Source of the DNA: Paenibacillus sp. SY21-1
GTDB lineage: Bacteria; Bacillota; Bacilli; Paenibacillales; Paenibacillaceae
Assembly: GCF_005222705.1 (NCBI RefSeq)
Contig: NZ_STGF01000003.1
Span: 238,037-302,036, forward strand
Length of the DNA stretch: 64,000 bases
Direction of reading: 5' to 3'
In this document: piece by piece, positions 27,842 to 36,968 of the stretch
How positions within the stretch are numbered: position 1 is the first letter of the stretch
How the letters are laid out: every line of letters starts with the position of its first letter
The notes under the pieces: generated by a model
What the model was told of the DNA's origin: nothing
What the model saw: only the letters and a program-made list of their open reading frames with translations
The model's database searches: none
Made by a program: the position numbers and the translations under genes

Positions 27842-28615
27842 TTATTGCCGGCGGCGGCCGGCCTTGACATGCTTGAGCTGCGCAACAATGATAACGCTGA
27901 TGATGACCAGCAGAAACCATGAGCTGATTTTGCTGAAGCTGACAAGCTGCCAGGTGTGGTGTTGGTCAGGGTACGTCCAGGCCCCCAAAAAAGTGGCAAT
28001 ATTCTCGGCCAGCCAGATGAAAAAGCCTACAATTACAAATACGAGCGGCATGGGCATTCGATACGTGTCGGCCCGCACCCGGTAGATGATCCATGTTTTG
28101 CGAAACACGATAAAAACAAGCGCTGTCAGCCACCATCGAAAATCAGGAATAAAATGATGGGTAAAAAAGTTCAAATAGATGGCTCCGCCCAAAATACCTG
28201 CAGAAGCGAGCGGAGGCCAGCCGGTCATATCCATCCTCAGTCTGCGCCATATCTGACACATAAAGCTCGCCACGCTTGCATACATAAACCCGCTGTACAG
28301 GGGGACATCAAACACCCTCGTCACCCCCGGCTCCGGGTACGACCAGGAGCCCATCCTAACTTTGTATATTTCGAGCAGTAGTCCTATCAGGTGAAAGACA
28401 CAAATCACTTTTATTTCGTCGCGTGTTTCCAGTCCGCTTCGGTACATTGCATATTGCACGGCAAGCAGGATCAGCAGGATCGCGTCATAGCGGTAAATAA
28501 ACGGCAGCTCGATATACTTGGAAACCGCCAGCGTTCCAAAGATCGCAACCGGAAACAGGCAGCTCATTGCTTGATGATAACCAAAGTGCAGCAGTTGAAC
28601 GATAGCCTTCCTCAT
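27842..28615 (-). CDS. DUF817 family membrane protein (YoaT-like)
   Basis: A 257-residue protein with about eight membrane helices. Segments EIYKVRMGSWSYPEPG, VPLYSGFMYASVASFMCQ and NIATFLGAWTYPDQHHTW are characteristic of DUF817, which has no proven function. The ATG at 28615 follows GGGAGGGGAG; the frame runs on to 28690 without a ribosome site. It lies 135 bases upstream of the LytTR regulator on the same strand, with no clear terminator between them. Confidence 0.88.
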   Translation of the reverse strand: MRKAIVQLLHFGYHQAMSCLFPVAIFGTLAVSKYIELPFIYRYDAILLILLAVQYAMYRSGLETRDEIKVICVFHLIGLLLEIYKVRMGSWSYPEPGVTRVFDVPLYSGFMYASVASFMCQIWRRLRMDMTGWPPLASAGILGGAIYLNFFTHHFIPDFRWWLTALVFIVFRKTWIIYRVRADTYRMPMPLVFVIVGFFIWLAENIATFLGAWTYPDQHHTWQLVSFSKISSWFLLVIISVIIVAQLKHVKAGRRRQ

Positions 28616-28690
28616 CGTATGCTCCCCTCCCTCTACGCCTGACCGCAAATGGTGCCTGCATTCACATGCAGATGACGGCTTTGCTTGCAT

Positions 28691-29008
28691 TTACTCATCA
28701 TAAAGGGCGAAGGACGGGGGAAAAAGAGAAACTATTTTATGCTTTTTTCTTATTTTGTGAGCCGCTTGCAGAGCTGTCGCCGTCTCATGTTTTCGTGCTG
28801 CCCTTCCATCCAGCTTGATGCTCGCCATGCCTCCCTGCGTATAAACCAGCGTACTTGTAGGCAGCTTATAGCGCTCCAGCGGTTTGTCCGGCTGAATCAG
28901 CCTGCAGCGTACATCTATTAATGAGATGGAAGAGCGTGCCCAGAGCCGCACAGCCGCATCGATCATCTCTTTGGTAAAATGGTTGGTCGCTTCCCTCTCC
29001 CCTTGCAT
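28691..29008 (-). pseudogene. Amino-terminal fragment of an AraC-type siderophore regulator (Btr-like)
   Basis: A 105-residue frame whose first ~70 residues look like the cupin sensor of AraC regulators that carry a siderophore-binding tail (VRCRLIQPDKPLERYKLPTSTLVYTQGG). The expected cupin end, HTH and binding-protein tail are missing; after LDGR the sequence turns into unrelated, basic, low-complexity residues. The ribosome site GAGGAG and a Fur-box-like site upstream are intact, so a short product may still be made. Most likely a decayed gene; a functional short cupin is possible. Confidence 0.6.
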
Positions 29009-29055
29009 CTGCCCACGCTCCTCGAGTAAACCTTCTATAGGTATGGTAGTCTAAA

Positions 29056-29070
29056 TGATTTTGATTATCA
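29056..29070. promoter_or_regulatory. Fur box before the broken regulator
   Basis: Read on the minus strand it is TGATAATCAAAATCA, differing at two positions from the 7-1-7 Fur site TGATAATNATTATCA. It lies 48 bases before the start of the regulator fragment. Confidence 0.6.
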
Positions 29071-29080
29071 ATCATAGAAC

Positions 29081-29127
29081 AAAAAAGTTAGCTTGCCTGT
29101 ACAAGCTACAGACAAGCTAACTTTTTT
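29081..29127. terminator. Perfect bidirectional terminator
   Basis: A perfect 15 bp inverted repeat, AAAAAAGTTAGCTTG and its complement, encloses a 17-base loop. It gives a U run on both strands and ends the phosphoesterase gene 5 bases after its stop. Confidence 0.92.
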
Positions 29128-29131
29128 CTTG

Positions 29132-32100
29132 TTACGCGTATAGCAGCTTGGCCAGAACCTTGGCCGCCTCGGCGCGTGTTAATGAGCTTTGAGGATTAAA
29201 CTTCCCATTGCCGGAGCCTTGAATAAAACCGAGCCTTTCTGCCTGAGCAATCGCTTCAACTGCCCAAGGCTGCGCTTTATCCATATCGTTGAAGCTTGCC
29301 GCCTGAGCATTTCCTGAATGGCTGCCATTCACGTATACATACGCCCGATGGATGATAACCGCCATCTCTTGGCGGCTGATCTGCGCATTCGGATTGAAGC
29401 GCTGGGCCGATTGACCGTGCAAAATGCCTTTTTCGACTGCAGCGTTGACAGCGTCCGCATACCAAGCCGATTCCTCCACGTCGCTGAAATGTCCTTTGCC
29501 CGTTGGGGTAAGCTGCAAGGCCCGAGCCAGGATAGCCGTAAATTCCGCACGGGTAATCTCCGCTTGCAGAGCAAATCTTTCAGCATCTACGCCAGACACG
29601 ATGCCCGCGGCAGACAGCATTTGAATGTAGTCGTATGACCAGTGATCCGTTGCCAAATCCACATAATCCGTCACGATTTCAATGGCTGCATACGTATGGC
29701 CGGTCGCCAATTCCGGACGATTCGCAGAGTAAGCGGCATTCGCCTTCACCAGCGTTAGCTTACCGTCGCTGCTTCTTTCATACAGATTCGTGTACGGGGA
29801 CCATTCATCTTTGCTCAAGTCAAGCTTATACGCGAAGCTAACCGACGCTTCGCCTGAAACGGCGCTAATCGTAAAGCCGTTGCTTACTGCGCTCGCCTTC
29901 TTTCTGGCGGTTTGCATCTGCTCGATAGAAGCCGTCAGCTCGTTGGAAGATACGTAGTCGACTGAAATTTCAACCGCCTTCGCATTCCCGTCATTCTGCA
30001 ACAGTCGGTTGATTTCCTTTCCTTGTATCACCATTTTCGGTTGATTAGGCACGGTGATAACCACTTCGCCGTCTGTGAATTGCTTGAACGCGGATGCCAG
30101 TCCAGCCGGAATTTGAATTTTTCCGCCTTCAGCGTTCAACTCGACGACCAGCTGTCCGGATTCCATAGCGGCCGTTACCTCTTTATCGGAAACGACCTTG
30201 TCAGCCGTTACGGTCGGTACCGAAGGCAATCCTGTGCTTGATCCAGGTGTCGAGGGTTGTTCCGTCTTCGGCTTCGCGATGGAATACTCATCGATAAGCT
30301 CGCCCGTACTCGTGCGCGCTTCAATACGAATCTCATTCTGTGAAATGGATAGCGCAGAGTATACAGGAATATCTACATCATACATGTAAGTCAGATAGTC
30401 GTATTTAATGCCATCATAAAATTTCCAGCCCGCGGCGCCGCCATCCAGATACACGGTACCTTTATTTGTGCTTTTGTTAGGCTTTCCGTCTTGCATCGGA
30501 TAGGTGCGCGCATAGACATGATCATGTCCAACCAGCACCAAATCGACGTTCATTTTCTCCAATATAGGCGCAAAATACGTTTGTGTGTACTCGACGATCG
30601 TGTCTCGGCCTTCCTCGGTATGATAGGCTGGACGATGAAACATCGCAATGGTCCACTTCTTGTTGTTTTTATTCAAATCGTCTTGCAGCCATGCCGCTTG
30701 AGCAATCATTTGCTCTTCCGTGCCTTCCGAGTTCAATACGACAAAATGCGTGTCGTCGATATCGTAAGAATAAGCATACTGCTTCTGTCCCGCAGGCCCA
30801 TTGTCAGGGAAGTTCGCGCCTTTTGTGAACACGTCCTTGCCTTCGCTCTTCACGTCATGATTGCCCAAAGTAAGCGCAGTCGGATAAGATGCCGCATAGA
30901 TCGAGGAGGCCTTCCAGAATTTACGCCATTCTTCGAAAGCTCCTCCGGCATCAACCATATCTCCGCCATGCATAATGAATTGTGTAGACGGATATTGCGT
31001 TAATGCGTTAGTCATAAGCTCTTGATAAATTTGTATGCCATTATCATCTCTCGTATGGGAATCCGTAATATACAAGAATGAAGTTGGCGTAGTTTTATCC
31101 TGATCAAGCGTAGAATATTCATACCAGGCCGACCAGTTGTCCTCATTGCCTATCCGGTATTTATAAGCCGTATTGGCCTTCAAGCCCTCAACGAGAACGT
31201 TATGAAAACGAATTTCTCCTTTGCTTCCATTCTCCTTCATGCTGAGCACTTGCAGTTCGCTATCAGATTGCAGCTGCTGCACTCTGGAGGCATCCGCTTC
31301 CTCTTCCGTTCCCCACTCGCTCGCCTCGATGTACTGAATAAACGTCTCCTTTGTTGCCGAATTGGTCTGCCAGGCGGCGCTTAATTGTGTAGACATATCC
31401 TCTGCGACGTACGTTTGAAGATATTCGGGGATAGGCGATCCGTACAGCTCAACAACTTCATAGTTGACGACCTTGCTATTCTGAGATCCCGATACCGCTT
31501 GAACTTGATAGCTGCCAAGCGCCAGCGTCGCCAGGCTGATGGTTAATTGCCCGTTCGCATCCGTTTTGCCCAGGCTGCCGCCGAGCGGCTGGCTGCTGAC
31601 ATCGGACTCGGCAACGTAGCCGGTTGTTGTCCCGTCTGTCAAAATAACCTCGAACCACCCATCATCCGGCTCTGCGGAAGCATAATAGCGTTGACCCGCC
31701 GTTGCGGTCATCAGCACTTCGGAAGCCAGATCGTCATCCTCGTACACATTAGTTGCGGCAGCGTTAATCGTTACGAGCGAGCTCTGCTTCAATAATCCCG
31801 TAAAGTAAATATCTATGCCTTCCTGCAGGGAATGGTTGCGGTCTGTCACTGTAAAAGTCGTGTCCGTACCGAGGCCTACCCCGGTCATCTCCAGGTGAAA
31901 CGGAAATGCAATGGTGTAGCGAACAGGAGATGCAAGCGGCGTGCTCGTTTGAATACCGCCCGCTGCAAGCTTGGAGCCGCTCATCGCAATCGATTTGTAA
32001 GCCTCTCCCCTTGCCAGCACAGCTCCGGAGTTAACCCGGAAGTTGATCGTCACCATGTCGGCTGCAACAGCCGCTGACAGCTTCTCCATGCATACTTGTA

Positions 32101-33235
32101 CAATCCCGTTGCTATTATCGACAGCAGAAGATTCAAAGGTTCCCTCTGCTTCATCTACGCTTTCTACTTGAAGGGTTGCCGGATCGTATGTCAATTCAAA
32201 TTGTGCCGTCTCGGCGCTCAAATAATCTTTAATATTTACCTTTACAGGGTAAATTTCATTGCTGACCGCTTCTTCGGCGGCTTGCATAGATAGACGTTCT
32301 CCCGCATGGATCGTGAAGGCGTAGGTCGTCTCTGCCGGGTTGCCATTGTTGTCTTCTACATAAACATTCACAACATGGTAGCCTCCGTCTATTAATTCAC
32401 CCGGGTAGGTGATTAAGCCGGTGTCCGGAGCGTAGTGAACGTTAGCCGTAATATCCTCGCCGTCCAGCTCAACAGACAACGTATCGAGCGACAGGCCTGA
32501 TCCCGCATCGACAGCTTCAAGCGCCCACTCCTGCAGCGGGGCCGTCAATGCTTCGTCCTCAAGAGGAGAAATCGGCTTAAGCACAGGCACGTCATGATCC
32601 TCCTGGTCTTCTTCATAGACGAAGCGAATATCATCTACCCATATGGAGCCTTTATTCTTTTTGCTCATGTTCGACTGTTTCAATTGAAAAAATAATTCGA
32701 GCACAATCGGACCTTTTTTGCCTTGAGGAATATCGGCCTCGATGTACTTCCACCCCTTCCAGTTTACACCGTTCATGGAGTCGTCATAAAATTCGGCCTG
32801 AAAGGATGAACCGCTTCCTCCCGACTCTCTGAATTTCGTCGTTAGCAAATGTCCTTCATTATTGCCGTAAACCCACATGCCTACTTTAATGGGGTAGCCT
32901 GTAATCGGAAAATAGCTTTTATAGCCCACCTCGATTTGAGAGGGATTGTCCACAATATCGATCATATCGTAGTCGATTCTGGCCGAGTATTGACCATTTC
33001 TTACATACTTTTTGTTATCCTCCACATGCAAGGTAGCTTCTGCCATACGTTTAGGATTAAATTTAATGTCAGAAATGCCATCCTCGAAATCCTCCACGAT
33101 TACGGATGAGACGTTTTCATCGGCAGCTTGAACAACAGCGTTTGGTCCAACCCCCGACAGCAATTGCACGACCAGCATCATCATTGAAAATGCAGTAATT
33201 GCCATTTTATGACGTTCGTTTGTAAAAATCTTCAT
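29132..33235 (-). CDS. SLH-anchored multidomain metallophosphoesterase (purple-acid-phosphatase type)
   Basis: A 1367-residue secreted protein. Order: signal peptide; a carbohydrate-binding-like sandwich (about 35-195); a cadherin/Ig-like segment; a cohesin-like domain (about 315-455); an SH3-like segment (about 490-550); a fibronectin-like PAP amino domain (about 605-710); a metallophosphoesterase core with ITDSH (~723), HGGDMVD, GNHD (~792), FHRP and GHDH (~903); a beta-rich region; and three SLH repeats (about 1190-1367). The metal ligands are complete, so phosphate-ester hydrolysis at the cell wall is likely. The ATG at 33235 is preferred to the GTG at 33256 on ribosome-site spacing. Substrate unknown. 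Confidence 0.9.
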   Translation of the reverse strand: MKIFTNERHKMAITAFSMMMLVVQLLSGVGPNAVVQAADENVSSVIVEDFEDGISDIKFNPKRMAEATLHVEDNKKYVRNGQYSARIDYDMIDIVDNPSQIEVGYKSYFPITGYPIKVGMWVYGNNEGHLLTTKFRESGGSGSSFQAEFYDDSMNGVNWKGWKYIEADIPQGKKGPIVLELFFQLKQSNMSKKNKGSIWVDDIRFVYEEDQEDHDVPVLKPISPLEDEALTAPLQEWALEAVDAGSGLSLDTLSVELDGEDITANVHYAPDTGLITYPGELIDGGYHVVNVYVEDNNGNPAETTYAFTIHAGERLSMQAAEEAVSNEIYPVKVNIKDYLSAETAQFELTYDPATLQVESVDEAEGTFESSAVDNSNGIVQVCMEKLSAAVAADMVTINFRVNSGAVLARGEAYKSIAMSGSKLAAGGIQTSTPLASPVRYTIAFPFHLEMTGVGLGTDTTFTVTDRNHSLQEGIDIYFTGLLKQSSLVTINAAATNVYEDDDLASEVLMTATAGQRYYASAEPDDGWFEVILTDGTTTGYVAESDVSSQPLGGSLGKTDANGQLTISLATLALGSYQVQAVSGSQNSKVVNYEVVELYGSPIPEYLQTYVAEDMSTQLSAAWQTNSATKETFIQYIEASEWGTEEEADASRVQQLQSDSELQVLSMKENGSKGEIRFHNVLVEGLKANTAYKYRIGNEDNWSAWYEYSTLDQDKTTPTSFLYITDSHTRDDNGIQIYQELMTNALTQYPSTQFIMHGGDMVDAGGAFEEWRKFWKASSIYAASYPTALTLGNHDVKSEGKDVFTKGANFPDNGPAGQKQYAYSYDIDDTHFVVLNSEGTEEQMIAQAAWLQDDLNKNNKKWTIAMFHRPAYHTEEGRDTIVEYTQTYFAPILEKMNVDLVLVGHDHVYARTYPMQDGKPNKSTNKGTVYLDGGAAGWKFYDGIKYDYLTYMYDVDIPVYSALSISQNEIRIEARTSTGELIDEYSIAKPKTEQPSTPGSSTGLPSVPTVTADKVVSDKEVTAAMESGQLVVELNAEGGKIQIPAGLASAFKQFTDGEVVITVPNQPKMVIQGKEINRLLQNDGNAKAVEISVDYVSSNELTASIEQMQTARKKASAVSNGFTISAVSGEASVSFAYKLDLSKDEWSPYTNLYERSSDGKLTLVKANAAYSANRPELATGHTYAAIEIVTDYVDLATDHWSYDYIQMLSAAGIVSGVDAERFALQAEITRAEFTAILARALQLTPTGKGHFSDVEESAWYADAVNAAVEKGILHGQSAQRFNPNAQISRQEMAVIIHRAYVYVNGSHSGNAQAASFNDMDKAQPWAVEAIAQAERLGFIQGSGNGKFNPQSSLTRAEAAKVLAKLLYA

Positions 33236-33428
33236 TTTCGCTTCCTCTCTCCTCACAGTATCTGTGTACCATTAAGGATTCTAGCAGCGATTTGTAAAAT
33301 GAAATTGCTTTTGTTGTTAAGAAATTTTATGGTTTCTAAAATCGAGAGACGAGCAGGTCGGCCATTCTACCCGAAAATCCAGATAATCAGCCCATTTGGA
33401 CATTGAGGAAACGGGCGGCCCGTTCTAG

Positions 33429-33734
33429 AATAAACCTAAGCTGGGCATTAAACCGGCAGGCGTACGCGGGAGCATGCTGAAGGAGGTATGGATTCCCTCT
33501 GCGAATGTGGAGGAAGACGCGTTGGAGGGAATTGAGGCGCTAGGAGAATTCCCTCTTAGTCTGGAGAAGCTCGCAGTTGTCGAGCCGGATCTCATTATTA
33601 ATGCGTTGCCGGACAACCAGGAGGCGTACAGCAAAATTGCACCAACGGTCCATATTCCTTATTGGTCCGAGCAATACAAGTCGCCAGTGGATAAATTTCT
33701 TAAAATCGCCAAGTACACCACAGGGAATGGCTAG
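33429..33734 (+). pseudogene. Internal fragment of a ferric-siderophore-binding protein
   Basis: About 101 codons follow an in-frame TAG at 33426. They encode an internal part of a FhuD/FepB-type binding protein: LGIKPAGVRG, then LSLEKLAVVEPDLIINALPDN and YSKIAPTVHIPYW. Signal peptide, lipobox and the first ~60 residues are absent, and the frame stops (TAG at 33732) about halfway through the usual protein. It points away from the intact siderophore gene at 34613. An ATG at 33474 behind AAGGAGG-like context could be used, but the product would be incomplete. I call it a relic. Confidence 0.7.
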
Positions 33735-34450
33735 GTGTTAAGATCCGCAAGCGCCGGGACATTAATTTCCTTTACACAGGCCGCTTTGGAGAGACTGACC
33801 ACGCATTTCACCAAGGCCACCATATCCTGCAGCGGAATCCGTGTTCCGCTGTAGGCGGAAAGAGCCAGATCAAGGCCGTCTTCATAAGGAATTTCAGCCG
33901 CAAGCTCGCCGGGGTTGATACATGTAACAGCAATTCCGTCCTGCCTCGCATGCTCTCTCAGCGCCTCCGTTATTCCCCTAATGGCAAACTTAGAGGCGAC
34001 AAAGGAAACCTGGGTGCTGTTCGCGTTGCTAAGTCCGGCAGTCGAACCAATGAGAATAATTTTGCCGGCGTCCGATTTCCGGAGTTGGGGCAATAACGCC
34101 TGGATGCATACAATGGCTGAAGTAATATTGACATGAATAAGCTGACTTATATCCGCCGGCTCATCCTTATCGAACGTATAGTGATCTTCAAAGCCTTCTT
34201 TTTCCCAAATTCCCACATTGTAGATGAGCACGTCCAGCGTTTCGTTCTCCAGCCGTTTGGCAACAGTCGCCGCCGCATCCAACTCAGACAGATCCGCCTG
34301 CACCCATATTCGTTCCACGCCATCCTCCAGCTTCAGACTCTCCGGCTTGCTGCGGGAAACGACCCAGACTTTATCGCCTTGGTGAGGCACTCCTCTTGCG
34401 AATGCGTCTCCTAGGCCTTTGCTGGCGCCAAATACCAGATAGGTTTTCAT
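33731..34450 (-). CDS. SDR-family protein with catalytic tyrosine replaced by phenylalanine
   Basis: A 239-residue Rossmann-fold short-chain dehydrogenase relative. The nucleotide motif GASKGLG starts at residue 8 and the serine lies near 136 (LIGSTAGL). The usual YxxxK reads FVASK, so Tyr is Phe150 while Lys154 is kept; the codon is clearly TTT. The Asn motif is YNVG instead of NNAG. Ordinary SDR chemistry may therefore be lost, unless another residue replaces the tyrosine. The ATG at 34450 is preferred to the TTG at 34456 on spacing from AGGAG. It lies between the siderophore-protein relic and the intact siderophore gene. Confidence 0.85.
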   Translation of the reverse strand: MKTYLVFGASKGLGDAFARGVPHQGDKVWVVSRSKPESLKLEDGVERIWVQADLSELDAAATVAKRLENETLDVLIYNVGIWEKEGFEDHYTFDKDEPADISQLIHVNITSAIVCIQALLPQLRKSDAGKIILIGSTAGLSNANSTQVSFVASKFAIRGITEALREHARQDGIAVTCINPGELAAEIPYEDGLDLALSAYSGTRIPLQDMVALVKCVVSLSKAACVKEINVPALADLNT

Positions 34451-34563
34451 CTCCAACTCTCCTCTCTATGTTTAAAAAAAGACCCTATTTATGTTTGTTT
34501 ATGCATTCGATCCATATCCCCATGACTGTAGAGTAACCGGGACAATATGTCAAATTCATTACG

Positions 34564-34600
34564 CAAAAAAGCCCGAATTGTCCGTCAAGAACAATCGGGC
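34564..34600 (-). terminator. Terminator of the siderophore-binding gene
   Basis: On the minus strand GCCCGATTGTTC pairs with GACAATTCGGGC and is followed by TTTTTT. It lies 13 bases after the stop at 34613. Confidence 0.9.
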
Positions 34601-34612
34601 GCTTTTATTTGA

Positions 34613-35602
34613 CTACTGATTGGCTTTAAGAATCATGTCCAGCAGCGTTTCAATCTGATCCTCTACAGAAGTAGGACTGTGCCAGTAAAATTGATTGAAA
34701 TCCAGCTCGTATACCTGGCCCTTCTTTACAGCCGGCAAGCTTTTCCACAGGGCGCTGTTCCGGATTTCCTTCATGCGGTCGTCCGCATCCGTACCCGCAA
34801 TAAAGATGTGGTCGCCGGCATATTCCGCAATCGCTTCCTCGGATATATCCGGCCATTCTCCACCCTCAATCACATCCTTCTGAATGATAGCCGGCGCTTT
34901 GAGGCCCAAATAATTATAAAGAATATCGCCGCCAAGATTCGTATTGCTATAGATCAATATATTTTTCGGTCGAACATTAATGATCGATACCGTTTCGTCC
35001 GGAGCAATGACTTGTCCAAGCTTTTGTTTCGCAGCGGCAGCCTGCGCCTGCATGTTCTCAATCCATGCTTCGGCCTCGGCCTCCTTGCCCACTACTTCGC
35101 CTACGGCCCGCATGGAGTCGATCAGATTGAGCGAAACCGGAATAATGACGGTAGGCGCAATTTTGGACAGCTCTTCATATTGGTCGACCATGCCCTCATT
35201 CACGATGATTAAGTCCGGCTGCAAATCCAGAACGGCTTCCATATTGAAGGCGCCGATGTCAGCCATTTCCGACATATTGGAATACATATCGTTTTCAATT
35301 GCATAAGTAATGGCGCCAATCGATTTCAGACCCAGAGCCTCCAGATGGGCATAATGCGGGAAGGGTGCCAAAATACGCTGCGGATTGACCGGAATTTCAG
35401 TGTCTCCTTTTATGTGGGTATACACCTTGGTGGCAGGCTCTGCCGCAGGCGACGGGGACTCCGCGCTTTCCGGAGTCGCGGCGGACTCGGCGTTGTTGGT
35501 CTGATTGCTTGTTTCTGTCGGAGCAGGCTCTGAAGCCCCGCAGGCTGCGAGCATAAGACACAAGACTATCCATAATGAAACCATCCATAAACCTTTTTTC
35601 AA
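34613..35602 (-). CDS. Ferric-siderophore ABC transporter substrate-binding lipoprotein
   Basis: A 329-residue FhuD/FeuA-type binding protein. The signal peptide ends LMLAACG, a lipobox, followed by a Ser/Thr/Pro/Glu-rich linker. The domain has PQRILAPFPHYAHLEALGLKSIG, then VLDLQPDLIIVNEG and LIYSNTNLGGDILYNYLG. Start is a TTG at 35602 behind GGGGAGAG. A near-perfect Fur box lies 26-40 bases upstream. No permease or ATPase genes are nearby, so it must use a transporter encoded elsewhere. The AraC/SBP-like regulator upstream is its likely activator. Confidence 0.93.
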   Translation of the reverse strand: MKKGLWMVSLWIVLCLMLAACGASEPAPTETSNQTNNAESAATPESAESPSPAAEPATKVYTHIKGDTEIPVNPQRILAPFPHYAHLEALGLKSIGAITYAIENDMYSNMSEMADIGAFNMEAVLDLQPDLIIVNEGMVDQYEELSKIAPTVIIPVSLNLIDSMRAVGEVVGKEAEAEAWIENMQAQAAAAKQKLGQVIAPDETVSIINVRPKNILIYSNTNLGGDILYNYLGLKAPAIIQKDVIEGGEWPDISEEAIAEYAGDHIFIAGTDADDRMKEIRNSALWKSLPAVKKGQVYELDFNQFYWHSPTSVEDQIETLLDMILKANQ

Positions 35603-35627
35603 GTTATTTCTCTCCCCTTGATGTTAA

Positions 35628-35642
35628 TGATTATTATTATCA
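35628..35642. promoter_or_regulatory. Fur box of the siderophore-binding gene
   Basis: TGATTATTATTATCA differs at one position from the 7-1-7 Fur site TGATAATNATTATCA. It lies 26 bases before the TTG start of the siderophore-binding gene, so iron should repress that gene. Confidence 0.85.
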
Positions 35643-35694
35643 ATAGACAGTATAGCAAAGGGGTTTTTGAAACGTACATGGAGAAACGGCTGAA

Positions 35695-36888
35695 TTATTT
35701 AGCGCCATGCCGCTCCCATAGCTGTTGAATATCATGCAGCTGCTGGCTTAAACAGAACGGAGTATACCCGTACCATCTTCCATGATCAAGCACATAGAAG
35801 CGCTTGTTTTTCATAGCGGGCGTGCCCTGCCACACAGGAGTTTGCAGCAACTGCCGCAAGCGCTCCATAGCCTGTCGATCCTGTCGATCGACGGTTATAA
35901 ACAAATGATCCGCATCGTAGCGGACGATCTCATCAGGGGCAATAAGGGGCCATTGTCCGCCTAAGATGACCTCTTCCAATACGGCCCTCGACGGCTTTAA
36001 GCCTAGCGAATTGTACAAGATATCCCCGCCCATGCGATCATCGCCATAAATATACAATTTGTCGGAGCGGACATTGACAATGGTTACCGTCTCCTTTGGC
36101 GTAATCCAGCTCCCGATTCGTCTTTGCAGCCAATCGATTTGGGCATCGTAACGCTTCAGCCATTCCTCGGCGTTCCGCTTCTTGTGAAGCATCTCCGCCA
36201 CAAGCAGAAAGCGCTCGCGCCAGTTCATCCATACCCATGGCAATTCAACGACTGCATGCCGCTTGCGCCAGTGATCCGCATTCTCCCTCTTATTGTCGGG
36301 CACGAGCAATATATCTACATCCGTATGATATAACAATTGGTCGAGCTTCTCCGACTCGTGCCATTTATATTGCGACTTGTTGCGGAGGCCTAATTGGCGC
36401 GTGTAGCGATCGACTTGGCCCCAAACATCCGTCATATAAAGCTCTGGAACGATACCCAACTGCAGCAGGTCAAACGTATAATCATACCAGAGCGAAGCGA
36501 TACGTTTCGGCTTTTGAATAAATATAAGGGGCGCCTGGCCTACGTTCTGCTTGAACATGCGGCTAAAGTAGAACTCATCCTCATAACCGACCTGCTTGGC
36601 GATTTCGTTGACCTTCAGCTTGGAGCTTACCATTTGCTCCTTCGCCTTGCGCACTCTCACCTCCGTAATATAGGCCGATATGCTGGTACCGGTCACCTTT
36701 TTAAATATTGAGCCCATATATTTAGCGCTTAAACCAACCAGTCGAGCCAGATCCTCGCGTGTGAGCGGCTGCTCGTAGTGATTTTGAATATAATCGATTG
36801 CTTGCTCAACCGCCGCTTGCGCCGCTTTATTTTTTTTATCCGCTGTATCCGCTTCTGTCTTCCCGGCGACTTTCTTTCTGGCACGCAT
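35695..36888 (-). CDS. AraC HTH regulator with siderophore-binding-like sensor domain
   Basis: A 397-residue protein. Residues about 25-125 are an AraC double HTH (LTREDLARLVGLSAKYMGSIFKK, then EIAKQVGYEDEFYFSRMFKQ). Residues about 145-395 resemble ferric-siderophore-binding proteins (ETVTIVNVRSDKLYIYGDD, GGDILYNSLGLKPS). This matches the Btr design, where a siderophore sensor drives uptake genes, but Btr-type proteins usually begin with a cupin that is absent here. A ribosome site AAGGAG lies 13 bases before the ATG, a long spacing. It precedes the siderophore-binding gene by 92 bases on the same strand. Confidence 0.88.
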   Translation of the reverse strand: MRARKKVAGKTEADTADKKNKAAQAAVEQAIDYIQNHYEQPLTREDLARLVGLSAKYMGSIFKKVTGTSISAYITEVRVRKAKEQMVSSKLKVNEIAKQVGYEDEFYFSRMFKQNVGQAPLIFIQKPKRIASLWYDYTFDLLQLGIVPELYMTDVWGQVDRYTRQLGLRNKSQYKWHESEKLDQLLYHTDVDILLVPDNKRENADHWRKRHAVVELPWVWMNWRERFLLVAEMLHKKRNAEEWLKRYDAQIDWLQRRIGSWITPKETVTIVNVRSDKLYIYGDDRMGGDILYNSLGLKPSRAVLEEVILGGQWPLIAPDEIVRYDADHLFITVDRQDRQAMERLRQLLQTPVWQGTPAMKNKRFYVLDHGRWYGYTPFCLSQQLHDIQQLWERHGAK

Positions 36889-36968
36889 AGCTCTGTGCAG
36901 CTCCTTTCACCCTTCCACAACTTGAATCATCGGGCGAGAGACTGCAGCCGCATGGCCGTCCCAGACGC

